A DNA stretch of 64,000 nucleotides, from NCBI GenBank assembly GCA_020747065.1, contig JAGMVK010000005.1, forward strand, positions 372,001-436,000, written 5' to 3'. A program made the position numbers and the translations under genes. This document shows positions 1-12,131 of this stretch, in pieces (position 1 is the first letter of the stretch; every line of letters begins with the position of its first letter). This DNA is from Cadophora sp. MPI-SDFR-AT-0126 (Eukaryota; Ascomycota; Leotiomycetes; Helotiales; Ploettnerulaceae). The notes beneath the pieces were generated by a model. That model saw only the letters and a program-made list of their open reading frames with translations, was not told where the DNA came from and made no database searches.

Positions 1-2911
1 TGCTACGTTGGCGGTACTTGCGGGAGTAGCGGGTTTCTCCCCAGTAGATCTGAGAATGATCCCAAGCATATGTCGGGAGACCGGTCGCCAACACTGGGGA
101 GACACCAGCTTGGTAAGAGCGGATGTACTCATCAGTGGTGATCTCGGATGGTGCCTTGTAGTTCATAAGTCCACCCAGGCAGTTGGCCATGGCGCCGATG
201 TCGTTAGTGAAGCGTGCGAGGGTACCGCCATATGGAAGGTTAGATCCAGTAGCAGCTTTGAAGGTCTGGAGGAATGGTCCCTTGAGAGCAGTGTGAGGGC
301 CAACTTCGATGGCGAAATCGAAGGCCTCCTCGCCGAGAACAGCCTGCTCGACAGCAGTAGAGAAGAGAACTGGCTTCAGCATGTTGTCCTTCCAGTACAC
401 ACTGGTCAAAGCCTTTAGGTCCATCTCATCGACGATTGGGTCACCAGTGACACTGGAAACCCAGGTGCATTCCTCGAATGGGAGCTTTGGTTGGATGCGG
501 CAAGCTCTGAGCGAAGCCATGTACGGAACGGAAACGGGGTTCATGTGTTGAGAGTGGTAAGCCTTGTTTACCTTCAAAGCTCGGGCAAAAATGCCTCTCT
601 CGTCAAGCATGGCCTTGGCCTCCTTCACGGCATCGACATCACCTGAAAGAGTAACACTCTCAGGAGCATTGCTTGCAGCGACTTGGATACGACCAACTAG
701 AGCTGGGTGGCAGCAGAATTCATCTGCGTCCTCGTGGGAGAGACCAGCAGCCAACATAGTTCCTTCCTTACCAGATGGACCCTGGGCAAGTTTGGTGTGG
801 AGACCACGGTAGTAGGCGATTTTGATGGCTTCGGAAGCATTGACAACACCTGCAGCGTAGGCAGCACCGATCTCACCACTGGAGTGCCCGACAACGGTAG
901 TGAAAGTGTGTCCGACAGAACGAAGGATGTCGACAAGCATAACTTGAACAGCAGTGCATACTGGTTGCGAGAATTCAGCTTCGTCGATTCGCTTACCAGC
1001 TTCCTTGTCACAGATGACTTGCTCGAGAGTCCAAGCAGGTCCATCTGGAAGCTCAGAGAGAGCAGCATCCAGTCCGACAATCGATTGCTTGGCCATGGAA
1101 GAAGAGAGTATGAGCTCACGACCCATGTTGGCCCATTGAGCACCTTGTCCAGTGAAAACACCTAGGATACGGGCCTTCTTGGATCGGTTGTCTCGGCGCT
1201 TTCCGATGGAGGCAGGAGGGCTTTGCTTGGTCTTCTCGATCACCGCTGCCATGTTTGCAAGGAGTGCCTCTCGGGTAGGACCTGAGAAGGAGACCTTGAG
1301 TGCCAACTCAGAACGACGGTTTTGAAGGGTCCAGGCAAGATCGTTAAGGTTGATCTGCTCGTTCTTCTCGATGAAATCGTGAAAGTTGGATACCATGGCG
1401 GCGAGAGATGCCTCGTTATTGGCAGATAGAACCAAGGGGATCGCAAGTGGAGCCTGAGTTGAAGCTGGCATCAATTGCTTACGCGAAAGTGTTGGAGCTG
1501 GGTGGTAGCTTTCAACAATGGCGTGAGCATTCGTTCCCCCGAATCCGAAGCAGTTCACTGAGGCTCGGCGTGGTTGTCCAGCTGGAGGAGCGGGCCAAGC
1601 TTGAGTCTCGGTAGCGAGTGCGAGGTGGTCAAGGAGAGGGAGGATCTTGGGGTTGTAGCTCTGGAAAAGCAGGTTACCTGGGATGACACCAAGTCTGATG
1701 GCATTGGCGGTCTTGATCAGACCAGCAAGACCAGCAGTTCCTTCTGTGTGGCCCATGGCTGTCTTGACGGAGCCTACAAGCAAGTTCTCGCCCTCTCTCT
1801 TGATGGTCTCAGAGAAGAAAGCATCGCGAATACCGTTGGCTTCGATTGGGTCACCGGCTGGGGTTCCAGTACCGTGAGCCTCAAAGTATTGTGGGCGATC
1901 CAGGGCAGAGAAGGGGTTCAAGCCGGCCTTCTTGTAGACTTGCTGAATCAGGTTGGTCTGAGCCTCGCCACTGGGCAAGGTTATGCCCTTGGTGCGGCCA
2001 TCTGAGTTGACGCCAGTCTCTCTGATGATGCACTGTAAAATAGAAGTCAGTTCTTGCGTTCAATCTAGTGAAGAGATGTAGTAGCTCACAGTGATGTCAT
2101 CCCCATCAGCGATAGCATCCGAGAGACGCTTCATGATGACAGCAGCAAAACCCTCACCGCGAGCATATCCATTCGCACCAGCATCCCACATACGAGATCG
2201 ACCTTCAGCAGACAACATGTGAAGGTTGGACTCAGTAGCCATGAATTCAGGGTTCAAGATCAAATTAGCACCACCTGCAATGGCCATTCTTGCTTCTCCA
2301 GAGCGCAAACTCTGAACACCGCGGTGAACCGCGACCAAGGAGGACGAGCAGGCAGTGTTGATTGTCTCGGACGGACCCTTCAAGTCGAAGAAGTATGACA
2401 ATCTGTTCGAAAGGATACTGGAGTTGGTGCCGGTCGCGAAGTAGGTTGGGAGAGACTCGGGAGAGCGGAGAAGCATCTCGTAGTAATCGGCAGTCATGAC
2501 ACCGACATACACGGCAGTGTCAGAGCCTTGCATGTGTTCCATGGAGAAGCCGCCAGATTCCATGGCTTCATAGACAGTCTCGAGAAGGATGCGATGTTGG
2601 GGGTCGACGGCCTCGGCTTCACGAGGGTTGATGCCGAAGAAAGAGGCGTCCCATTCGCGCACGTTCTCCTTGAGGAGATAAGCGTGCTTGACGTTGAGGG
2701 CTCCGGCTCGCTCGCCATTGGAGTGGTGGAACCCATCAGAGTTCCAGCGATCCATTGGGATAGCCCTCAAGGCATCACGCTTGTCCAGGAGCATGTCCCA
2801 GAGCTTGGAAGGGCTGCTGGCCCCTCCTGGGAAACGACATCCTGTGCCTACGATGGCGATGGGCTCTCCTCCTTGCATGGTGACGTTGTTGACAGGTTTA
2901 GTGGAAACCAT
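1..2911 (-). CDS. Highly reducing type I polyketide synthase, N-terminal part (KS-AT-start of DH), runs off left edge
   Basis: Multidomain enzyme that would build a reduced polyketide from malonyl-CoA. Exon 1 is 2090-2911 and exon 2 is 2032 down to base 1; the 57 nt intron 2033-2089 has GTGAGC and TTTTACAG ends. About 951 residues are visible. The ketosynthase runs from about residue 16, with active-site Cys188 in [11 protein letters not shown] and the catalytic His near 327 in [14 protein letters not shown]. The acyltransferase has FTGQGAQW and nucleophile Ser near 658 in GHSSGEIG. The last visible residues include LPTYAWDHS, the usual linker just before the dehydratase. Later domains (DH, MT, ER, KR, ACP) are outside, so 'reducing' is inferred from KS/AT similarity and from that linker. 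The ATG at 2911 is right for this family, whose KS starts near the N-terminus. Product unknown. No cluster partner gene is evident on the right side. Confidence 0.95.
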
Positions 2912-3538
2912 GTTGACTGGTTATTCGGGACTGAGTTGAAATTATGTATGTTATGGATGTGAGATCGAGAGATGGAAAGTATTCGAGAAAGTGGCAGAAG
3001 TCTTCAAAGTTCGGGGCAATGAAGGCTGTCAGGGATAGAGTCACAGTCGTATAAAGACAGTAGATTCAAGAGGTCAAGTGAAGTTGTCCAAAATTCGGGT
3101 AATGGAGAACTGATTTGATATTGTCTTGATGGTCGATGGGGAATTCAGCAGAAGTCAAGTCGAAAGGTCGTTGATGTCGGGATGATCAAGTATTTTTCGA
3201 GTTGAAGATTCTGAAATGATATTGAAAGTCTTGAGACGGGATGTCGAGTCGAAGTTGCTCAAAGTCGGGAAAATTTGAGTTGTTCGAGCCGAGTATTCTC
3301 AAGGGATGTAGAGTTGGGATGAAGACTTGTGTGTGGATGGGATATCGAAACCATATAAGTCGTGATACCAGCTCCATGATATGTGAAGCCTCGACACGCC
3401 GCCGGCTTCCATCAGCCGGGACGCCTCTTTGGGAGAAACCCCACTCCGTCCCATTCCGATGCAGCAAAGTATCCGTCCGTACAGTTCGGGGTTGGTGTTG
3501 ACAGCGTCGGTCAGCCTGGTCGGTCTGTTTCTGGACTA

Positions 3539-3561
3539 TGAAGCTTATTCCTGAAGCTTAT
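3539..3561. repeat. Direct repeat TGAAGCTTAT, two copies 13 bp apart
   Basis: Copies at 3539-3548 and 3552-3561 are identical over 10 bp. Each contains AAGCTT, itself a palindrome. They lie about 630 bp upstream of the PKS start codon. A regulator site is inferred. Confidence 0.5.
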
Positions 3562-3570
3562 CGTGACACT

Positions 3571-3626
3571 AGCACGTGCTTTCAGGGCAAGAATCCTCTC
3601 CCGGGAGGAACTCAGCACTTGCTGAG
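3571..3626. promoter_or_regulatory. Palindromes AGCACGTGCT and CTCAGCA-CT-TGCTGAG
   Basis: 3571-3580 is a perfect 10 bp palindrome with a CACGTG core, the bHLH-type E-box. 3611-3626 is a perfect 7 bp inverted repeat with a 2 bp spacer, followed by another CTCAG half-site at 3633. They lie upstream of the PKS. Binding by a cluster-specific factor is inference. Confidence 0.4.
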
Positions 3627-4000
3627 CACTAACTCAGCCTCTCTAAAGCCACCGACTTCAGGTGACCGGCACCGAAAAGGACCCCCGGAGACCGAATATC
3701 GAATTTGAAAGTCGCTTAATATTATCAGACCACATGTCTGTCAACTTGAATTCTCAGCTACTGAAATAACTCGAATTTCGTGGGTGGTTGTATCTCCGCA
3801 ATTGCACACTCCAGATTCATCGAGTCGGGATAATTGGTGTGACGCTTGTCTTGAGAGCGAGATTGATCCGAGTTTTCCGCTTGAGGAAGTCCTTTCCAAA
3901 ACACTGCCTGCCCAATTCTGAGGCTCAATCGAGCAAACATCGAAGCAATGCAAACTCTCCCAACGAGTCCGTCGAGACTTCGACACGGCAGTGCGCGACT

Positions 4001-7000
4001 GGAGACCCGCACAAATGAGCCTCATCTGCAGCACTTACTTAGACGCGAGCTCGTCAGAATCGATAGAGGATCCAATAGAGATCCTTCTGAGAAAGGAAGA
4101 GTGGTTATGGGGCCGACATGTAACTATTCAGAACGAGGCATTGGTGAGAAATTAGAGGATGAAGAAGTGCCCGAATGTTTCGCGTCTGACGCGCTACGGC
4201 GTGAAATCTAATTTTGGAACGTGGCTTGGCATGTCACGTGTCAAACTTTTATTGGAGAAACTTAAGTATAACTTCAAAGCATCTTCCATGGAAATAAATG
4301 CTGGAAATGAATTCCGAAAAGATGTTAATTCTCGCCACCTGGAGAGGGGTTGAATGTCGGCTTGATCTTGCACAAATCCACAAAGCGAAGCCCCTCCTAA
4401 GGAAAATACCAAAGCTGAGTATCGGAAGCTGAACATGTAGAGCCTGATATAGATCAATGGCAAACCTGACTTCTGAAAACGCGTATACGATGCTTCTTTT
4501 TGCATTTGTAGCAGCAGAAATATGTAAACCTGCACCGGCTTTCACTGCTGGAAGAAGGGATTATTGAGTGGTCACGTGACATGTGTTTTCACACTCTATA
4601 GGGGCAGAAACAGGTGTGCTTGCTGGTAGCACGACCTTGATGCGAACTTCATAGAATTCACCCAATGTCTGTCCGAATTCCTCATTGGTGCAATATTGGC
4701 ACCGAAGGACTTTCGGCGATTTGCACCGAACAGTAGACGCCACCTCGCTTCAGCATCAACAGACCGAATGGGAAATCGTAAAATACAATTTCCTCACAGA
4801 AAATCTGCCTACAGTAACAAGCAAACTAGAAAGAGACATATGCAATTTTTGTTGCAGGTTCTCAAGAACTCTGATACAGAAAGCCCTGATAAAGCAGGCC
4901 TGCGAAACATGTTCCTTCCTGGACAAAACTTTTGAAAAAGCCTACGCGAAACAAGGCGCGGAATCCTTGGGTCTTCCTTGGCTACTGCTGTGACTAAGGA
5001 CATATCAGATGACTTTGACTGATAGACAACTCATGATATATTTTGTAGAGGCTGTCACAGTCCAGTTCAGTAATCTTGACACTTCAAAGTGATTTGGAAG
5101 CACAACTGGCAGCAAGCAGAATTGAAGATATCGGGATTAGGAAGAGCTAGATAGAAGCTTGAAATTTGAGACTGCAAGCACGCTGGACAGTCAGCATCAT
5201 CATTTCAGCAATTTACAGTCTCACGTGTCATTAATCCTTGGCCCTTTTCATTAAAAATTCAATTAAATCCAGTCGAAGATCGAGTCCTGCTGATGTTTAC
5301 TCATCAACCCCCTAGCAACGAGCCACTTCCTTACTTAGACAACGTGATTGGTGCTCTTACTTTGACGTTTGTGTCTTGTAGATCAGTGTTGGCTCCATAC
5401 AAAAGCCTTCACGGCCCACCTTCTCCTTTGTTCAGTTGTTTCCCGGTCGAGTTTCATTTCCATGAGCGGAACTACGACACGGTTCTTATCACGGTGCATC
5501 TAAATGCCAAAATTGAAAATTCGATTTCCTCTCTCCGATTGTCAGGACTCGGCTTCCAATCATCCACATCACATCACAGCAGATTTTCTATGGACTAAGG
5601 TGGGAATGTGTGAGTGGAAGTATACCAAGGAAGGACTTCAGTCTGGACTCTACGTCCATGAAATTAGCTGCCACGTCTAATGGACTCTACTCAGACATCG
5701 CGATATTACTTTACGCTTGACAAACCACCGTAAATATCCGCATTGGGTGTAGTGAAATGGCACAGGTCTGGGATGTTCACACATCGTGAGCGGCCCAGGC
5801 TCGGCTGACATATCGGCAGAATGCGATACGTAGGTGGATATCAAAGTTTGAGTCTGTCTTTAATGCTGCTGCCTAGAATGCAGAGTGAGGAGGTGCATCA
5901 TACGATATAGACAGGCTTTAGAAGTGTTTAATGCTCATTTAAGGGTGGAGTGTTCATGGGACATGGGAAGGTGCAGACGGTGCTTGCTCGTGGAGCTCTG
6001 GCTTCTTCACCATGGCACTAACTAACAATGCTGGAAATGCTACTGTAATTTTGTATGCCAAATTTATGAGTGTTGAGAATAGCTAACAGACCACATTCTC
6101 ATTATCTCCTCCTACATTGCTCCACTTCGCATCTGTTGCATGAACATACATTGCGTAACATCCAGAACGCACTCACTAGTTTCCTGGCGCTTGAATCCTG
6201 CACAAGGACCAATCGCAACGCCTTTTTGGCATATCTCTTCTTATTTTGTTTTTTTAATCGCTCATGTTGAAGTGCTGAAACCCACAAATTGTTGCTCCAA
6301 ATGAGGCCAGATAAACGGCCATATCTCTCCAGATGTTTTCTTCTTATTCGTTCATGTGGAAGCGCTGCAACCCAAACATAGATCCTCCAACAGAGGCCAG
6401 ATAGACGGCCTTCAAAATGTGATTCAATTACCAACTCCAACATTGTGTCTCATTGTTGGTAAATCCTCGACTAACTCAAGGGGCGAGGCGCTACGCTATT
6501 GCTTGAACAAGCCGTCAAAGGTTGAAGTATCAATTATCTGTTCACAATTCAATCACAACAGCCTGTGAAACATTTGGCAGGCCAAGCATTGCCGGGGAAT
6601 TATGACGAATGAACAAGATATTTGGCGATCAGGACAAGAATCTTGAGAGTTACAGGCAGTCTTGGAGGCTCAGATCCCAAAACAGTGGCTCGGCTCAAGA
6701 TCTACAAATCCTTCGCTTATTTATGTCCGGGCATTGGCGCTGTGATTGTTGTCATCCCAGTTAGAGAAAACCGCTCGCTATCTGCCAAGATTGATAAAAA
6801 TACAATACACCAACAAGCCTCAAGACTGGTACTGGCCAGCCTGGCCTACAGAAAAGATTCACGGCCCCCTTAATCTGCACCACAATTTTCCTCCATGGTT
6901 ACGTGTCATGTTAGGCAACAGGTTCTTGTACCTTGCCGCCGGTTAGAGGCATGAGAGCATAGTGAGTGCCGCGCCGGCGAGTGCACAGCCATGATCGCAA

Positions 7001-8018
7001 TCCTTCCTACCCCGTCGTTGGTCGCACAGTTGCAGTTTCACGGGAATCTCCCTATTCCTGCGTTCGTGCGTTGCTTCTGGTGGTGCAACATACCACTCCA
7101 ATCCGTAACCCGTCCCCATCATTTGCCTCGTTGGGCAACATACGGGATATTACCGTGCCACGCTAGGTTCCGGTAGTGATCTGCTCGCGTGCGACGTTTG
7201 TCTGCCATGGGCAAGTTACGGGTGGATTGATGGTGGGTGATCTGCGGGCTGCTTGGGTTTGGCGGAGTTGCAGTGCTGGGTTTGCTGGGGTAGGCACGCG
7301 ACACGGCAGTCTACCATCGAAAATCCACTTCTGCATGCCACTCAACCAACGAGACGGAGGCGCTGTCCGCGGCGAGTGGAGGAGGCGAGGATGGATGGGA
7401 ATCTCGATTTATGCTTCTGGATCAATCAGTCACTGGTCCAGTTGGTGTTCGAGCCTTGCCTTGCCTTGCCATGCCCTGCCCTGGGTGGATCCTACGTAAA
7501 TCCTGGCTTGGAGGTCTTGGTATGACATTATTCGCGACAGCGCCAGACTGCCACTAACTTCGTACAGGCTGGATCTCATTACCTTATTCCTCTTCGCAGC
7601 GAATGATGTCTCTTATTTTCATGCCCTCCCTGGCAGGTTTCAGGCTTTCTCTGGTTAGTTCCCGCAGTCGGGCGAAACGTTCCAACGTCATTTTACATAG
7701 GGAGGGATAAACATATTGGTGCCCTGGTGGTGCCCTGCCTTGCGCCTGGCGTGGCCTGCGCCTTTCTTCCAACGACACTTCTACCTATATATCGACACGA
7801 CACTACACTTTTCATCAAGGGTTCTATTCCTTTTGAAGGAAGTTACGATGGCTACGTAAATATACCCCAACCGCACTCGTCCATTCCGATACTCTTTGTT
7901 GCCTTTTCTACCTGTCCACTTGCATTGTTTACTACTACTGGCCGCCCACATTTTACTTGTTCTTTCTGCTTCGTGTTTTTTGTTTTACATTGATACCCAA
8001 TTGATACCCCCTTTCGCG
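4001..8018. other. Gene-poor interval with no supported gene
   Basis: Open frames here are short, overlap on both strands and show no family motif. It holds the 90 bp tandem duplication at 6231-6410 and a run of CCTTG-like units near 7450-7480. The right end, 7500-8018, is presumably the promoter of the glycosyltransferase-like gene. No transposase, reverse transcriptase or terminal repeat was seen. Confidence 0.5.
6231..6410. repeat. Imperfect 90 bp tandem duplication
   Basis: 6231-6320 and 6321-6410 are the same 90 bp unit, each starting ATATCTCT and ending GGCC. By hand count about 70 of 90 positions agree, with no insertion or deletion. On the minus strand both copies are open in one frame and share the pattern GRLSGLxW...WVxALxHER...RY. 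Whether that frame is ever translated is unknown. Confidence 0.75.
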
Positions 8019-9474
8019 ATGCTTTCAAAACCGAGAATCTTGGCTGTTGGTGTGGTACTGGTGTCGCTATGGGTGTTTATGGGATTATTACGAATGCAGT
8101 CTCTGGAGCTGGATCTGGATGAGCAGGAGGCATGGAGCTACGACACGAGGATAGAAAACTGGTCAAAAGAGGACTTCGTCGCCGAAGCGATGAGTGCAGC
8201 GGTGGAGGATGATTTCGATTATGGATACATCGCAGAGATGTGTGATGAGCAGAAATGGGACGATTCGGTCGTCTTTGAGTGTCAGAATCTGATCGGGGGA
8301 ATTGGTATGACTGTATCCAGCATGACTTATGATCAAGATCTAACACTGGACAGGAAATTTGAGGCAGGAGATACTGCATTGCATACGTTATGCTATTGAT
8401 GCGGGAGCTGGATTAGTCCTTCCCGTGATTCATCTCAGAGAGTCCAGCGACTTGAGCAACCTGGAAAGCGGAACCACGTCGATGGACTATCTGTTCGACA
8501 AGCAACGCTTCTTATCCAGAATGGAGAGAGCATGTCCTCAGATGAGGGTGTACCAGGACGTCGAAGAGCTCAACGCCATGGGTATCGTCACCAAGACCGA
8601 GCTTATTGATCCGAAAAAGCTTCCTCATGCGATGACTTCACGCATTGCATATTCGTGCCGAGAGCACATCAAAGAAATCAGAGCACCACCTGGACAGATC
8701 AGTTTGATTCCTCTCGAGAATCTCTGGAGACATTTGTATGTTGCCAAGAACCATTATCTATCTCATCTCACGTAAGACATGAATTAACGTTTGCCCGACA
8801 GTCCGATATGCCACGACCCTGTTGGTTTCGCCGACACATTCGGCAATCTGATACCCCTACGAGAGGACGTCCACCGCCTAGCAGCAACAGCACTCTACTC
8901 ATTATACTCCCGGTATGACGTACCACTCGATCCATCAACAGCGACAACACAGCCCTTCGCAAACACATTCATCGGCATCCACCTGCGCACCGCCAACGAC
9001 ATCTTGTCATACTGGCTCGGCTACGACGACCAAGCGTCTTACTACATCCAGCGAATCAAGGCCTCGGAATACCTGTCCTCCCTCCCAGTAATGTACATTG
9101 CCAGCGGCAACGCCACATCCGTCACCGACTTCGCACTCGAGCAGGAGGACTCCCTCGTGCAACCGAAACACGTCATAACCAAACACGACCTCCTCTCCGG
9201 GTCCGACGCAGCCGAGCTCGCGGCCCTGACATGGGATCAGCAAGCCCTAGTCGACTACCTTATTTTAAGTCGAAGTGGCTTCTTCATGGGCATGGCGGAT
9301 AGCTCGTTTGCGTGGACGATAGCGGTGAACAGGAGGAAGGTGACAGAGGCAGGGACTTGTGGATTTCCAAAGGGGTGGTGGAAGGGTAAGGTTCTGGGGA
9401 CGGCGCTGAGGGATGAGTTCTCGGATCTGCTGGGGAAACATGGCTATGGCTGGGAAGATAAGATGTGGCCCTAG
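8019..9474 (+). CDS. Type II membrane glycosyltransferase-like protein, O-fucosyltransferase fold (446 aa)
   Basis: Probably a Golgi or ER lumenal sugar transferase, by resemblance to fungal proteins with the O-fucosyltransferase-like GT-B fold. Exons 8019-8304, 8354-8735 and 8802-9474; introns of 49 and 66 nt begin GTATG and end ACAG. Summed coding length is 1341 nt. One hydrophobic anchor occupies about residues 7-25 after a short basic N-terminus, so the rest would face the lumen. IGGIGNLRQEIL across intron 1 resembles the glycine-rich nucleotide-sugar loop. GIHLRT at about 281-286 is the signature that suggested the family. GMADSSFAWTIA near the C-terminus fits the usual conserved segment. 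Donor and acceptor are unknown. The ATG at 8019 is chosen because the membrane anchor follows at once. Confidence 0.75.
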
Positions 9475-12131
9475 AGAAGGAGCAGATAAGATAGCGATTA
9501 ACGATTGCATTGAGGAGATAGGGTAAATCCCGAGGTGTTGAATAATCTGATCTGATCCGATCCGGATCCCCATGGAGTAGTCGGCTGTGTGCTGTCTTAC
9601 TGTTGCATCATCTGCCGTGACATGGGCGTTGCTGATTCGCTCGGCATTCTCGGAAGGCACGCGGACAACCAAGGGTCAGTGAGGCGACAAAACAAACCTG
9701 TTCTGTCAGAAATTTAGAGTAACGAGCCAGAAAAGTGGAATGAAAATACATCAGATGAAACGATCTGTCCTTCCCGCTTTTTTGTTTTCGATGAGCTTGA
9801 GTGAGCTTATCTGCTCTTTAAGCCATGCATCGATTTTTTTTTTTCATTTTCTCGTTGGTGGTTGGGATTGGGCTCGCTTAGCTTGGGAGAGTGTGGATGA
9901 ATACAAATAACTCGAAGGGGGAATTCGTCACGTGGGAAGGGGTGGTGGAAGTAGTTCTGGCTGAGGGTTGGGAGTTGGGCGTAGCTTGGGAGAGGGGAGT
10001 AGGTGGTGGGGATCTGAAGGCTGGTGAGTTTTTCCAAACGCTACGAGGGACTCAGATAGCTTCAGAACTGTACTTTGGCTTGAATAGAGGGCAGAAGCTT
10101 CAAGCCATGCAAAGTTCTGTCGTACAGGTCCCCGTGACAGGCAAGTAGGGTTCTTGGGGAAGACGATTGGATTCTTGGAACTGAATGGCGCCCTTGCTGA
10201 GGCAAGCTTTTCTTTCCTTGAGTTGGGGACGCCGCCAACACCCTTGTCATATGTTTCTTCGCTTCGATTTCACGAGCAGGTGCAATGGATTCTTCATGTA
10301 GTCCATATGAACGTAATTATACAGCCACGGTCGGGCAACAATCTCATCTAGAGGCGTCCTCCCAATCACTGAGTCCTTGTATTCCAACGTCTCGGTCCAA
10401 TTCCAAGCTGAATATTGTGTCATCGCCTCGAGAATCCGACGGCTTTTGACCCAAACAAGCGAATCTATGTAAATGTGAGTTTGCCCCAGACACTTCACTG
10501 ACGCAGTTGACTCACAATGAGCAACAGCCATTAAGTCTTTAATTATTCCCTTCTTTCCTCACCTCTGCTAGAAACAGCTCCGGTTCAATCGTCCCCCGTC
10601 CCAGGAATCCTGGGCCAAAATTCTCTCAAACACAGCCAACGACCTCACAGATATAGCCATTTTACGGGTCATCATGAACCACCCCACACCTGTCAACTTC
10701 GAATGAAACTCCAAGAACTCATTCGACACCATCGGGTCGACTTCATGGATGTTCCCGACCCCGCTGTCTCCATCTCCTCTTTCAGTTTCGCAGATCAACA
10801 GCGCCTCTCGCATCTAGCTTTATGTGAGGCCGACTTCTTGAAATTCGACCCAGCCACCTGGACGTAGCCAGTGGAAGTTTTCTGCTAGGCAGTTGGGTCA
10901 GGATTGGATCTCGAAGCGAGAACATAGTCGATTGTAGACGAGAGCGAGGTGTTTCTCGAAGGCTTGCAGGTTTTGCCTCGTCACTGCGGAAAACAATCAT
11001 CTTCATTTAGTGTGCCAGATGGTGGACGAGAATTTGACATTATCTCTACACATGGAGAAACCCTTTGGATGTTAGCCTCGAGGTGGATTGATCGGGAATC
11101 TCATTATCAGGAAGAGGATATTTGACGTTGTCAGCCGGGCCCTTAGGACATCATGATTCCAACCATATTTACCTCTAGCCTCTTCATCGGAAGCGAATTC
11201 AGTCATTTTCTATCTCGGAAAATCTGTGGACCTTAAGCTTGACAGACCCTTCCCTTTTCGACACGGAATTTGTAGATATTTTACGAAACCGATCCATAAT
11301 TGAAGTTACTACCATCGTCATCGTACCCATGGACAAAATCGACTCCATCATCGTCCTGGCAAAAGCATCAGCAAATCGTCACGGGCATCTTGGAAGCGAT
11401 TGAGATTTTCGACGGTAATGCTTGGCGTCGTGACTGGCGGTGAAGGGGTGGCTGCTGTCTGCAGCATCTGGGATTTGGGATACGGTTTTTGGCGCTATAT
11501 TCAACAAGGCTAGGCTTCACGACAGTGATACAGTGCGAGGTAGGACAGGGCAGACCATCAGTATTTATGGGAGAAGCATCATATGGGCCTAGATCTTGGC
11601 TAAGTAGGTGATGTCTAGCTGTCGTGGAGGACATTCTTCACCGAAGTCTGTTCCGTATGTTCCTTTGGTAATTTGGTCGGTCCCCAACTTTCAAGATGTT
11701 CATGCTGAAGTGCGTGGATATTCCTTCCGCAAATGACCAGGACGAGAGAACCTATGACATTCAATCACCAGAGCTGGCGCAATTCTTCAATGACACCTTT
11801 GGGGACGGGAAGGGGAAGGTGTTAAGAAATCAATGGATAGGTTCCTACTGGGTGACTTCTCCGGCAGGTTTGTCGGTGCGGCCGCGCGTGGGATCAATAT
11901 TTCACATCCTTTATAGAAGCCTGCAAGTATGCCTGCTGGAGAATCTTGGGCCCCGATTCGCTGGCGGGACGAGGCAGATTGTGCCGTGAGCGCCAGGCGT
12001 GATGTTCACGCTTTTTGCCGAACTCGAACAAAGCCTCGTGAATGTTATCAAGAAGATTTCTCATTCCGTCCTAATTTTGAATGTCTCTGTACCTTTGATC
12101 TTGCAATTTCCTGCTAAACATCGACGACGAA
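9475..12131. other. Gene-poor interval with possible eroded coding remnants
   Basis: No gene can be supported. On the minus strand 10247-10531 and 10568-10813 give open frames with ordinary protein composition; the first contains a GRTPLDEIVARP stretch faintly like an ankyrin repeat, but no start, splice sites or partner exons join them. On the plus strand 11696-11989 is open from an ATG but matches nothing I know. A 12 nt T run lies near 9833. The end of the interval must hold the STAND promoter. Confidence 0.4.

Larger units (their letters stand above)
2912..4000. promoter_or_regulatory. Upstream region of the polyketide synthase
   Basis: No convincing gene lies here. The short open frames have no recognisable content. 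The segment 3530-3640 is unusually rich in repeats and palindromes, listed separately, which suits a promoter bound by dimeric regulators. No transcription start can be fixed from sequence alone. Confidence 0.4.

Noticed and set aside
697..1165. Open frames of about 150 codons on both strands inside the PKS
   Set aside because: They are shadow frames of the acyltransferase, which reads perfectly in another minus-strand frame.
3186..3501. Overlapping open frames on both strands upstream of the PKS
   Set aside because: No family content and no start context; more likely promoter DNA.
7426..7460. tRNA-like A-box (TGGTCCAGTTGG) followed by GTTCGAGCC
   Set aside because: The two boxes are adjacent with no room for an anticodon arm, and no acceptor stem pairs.
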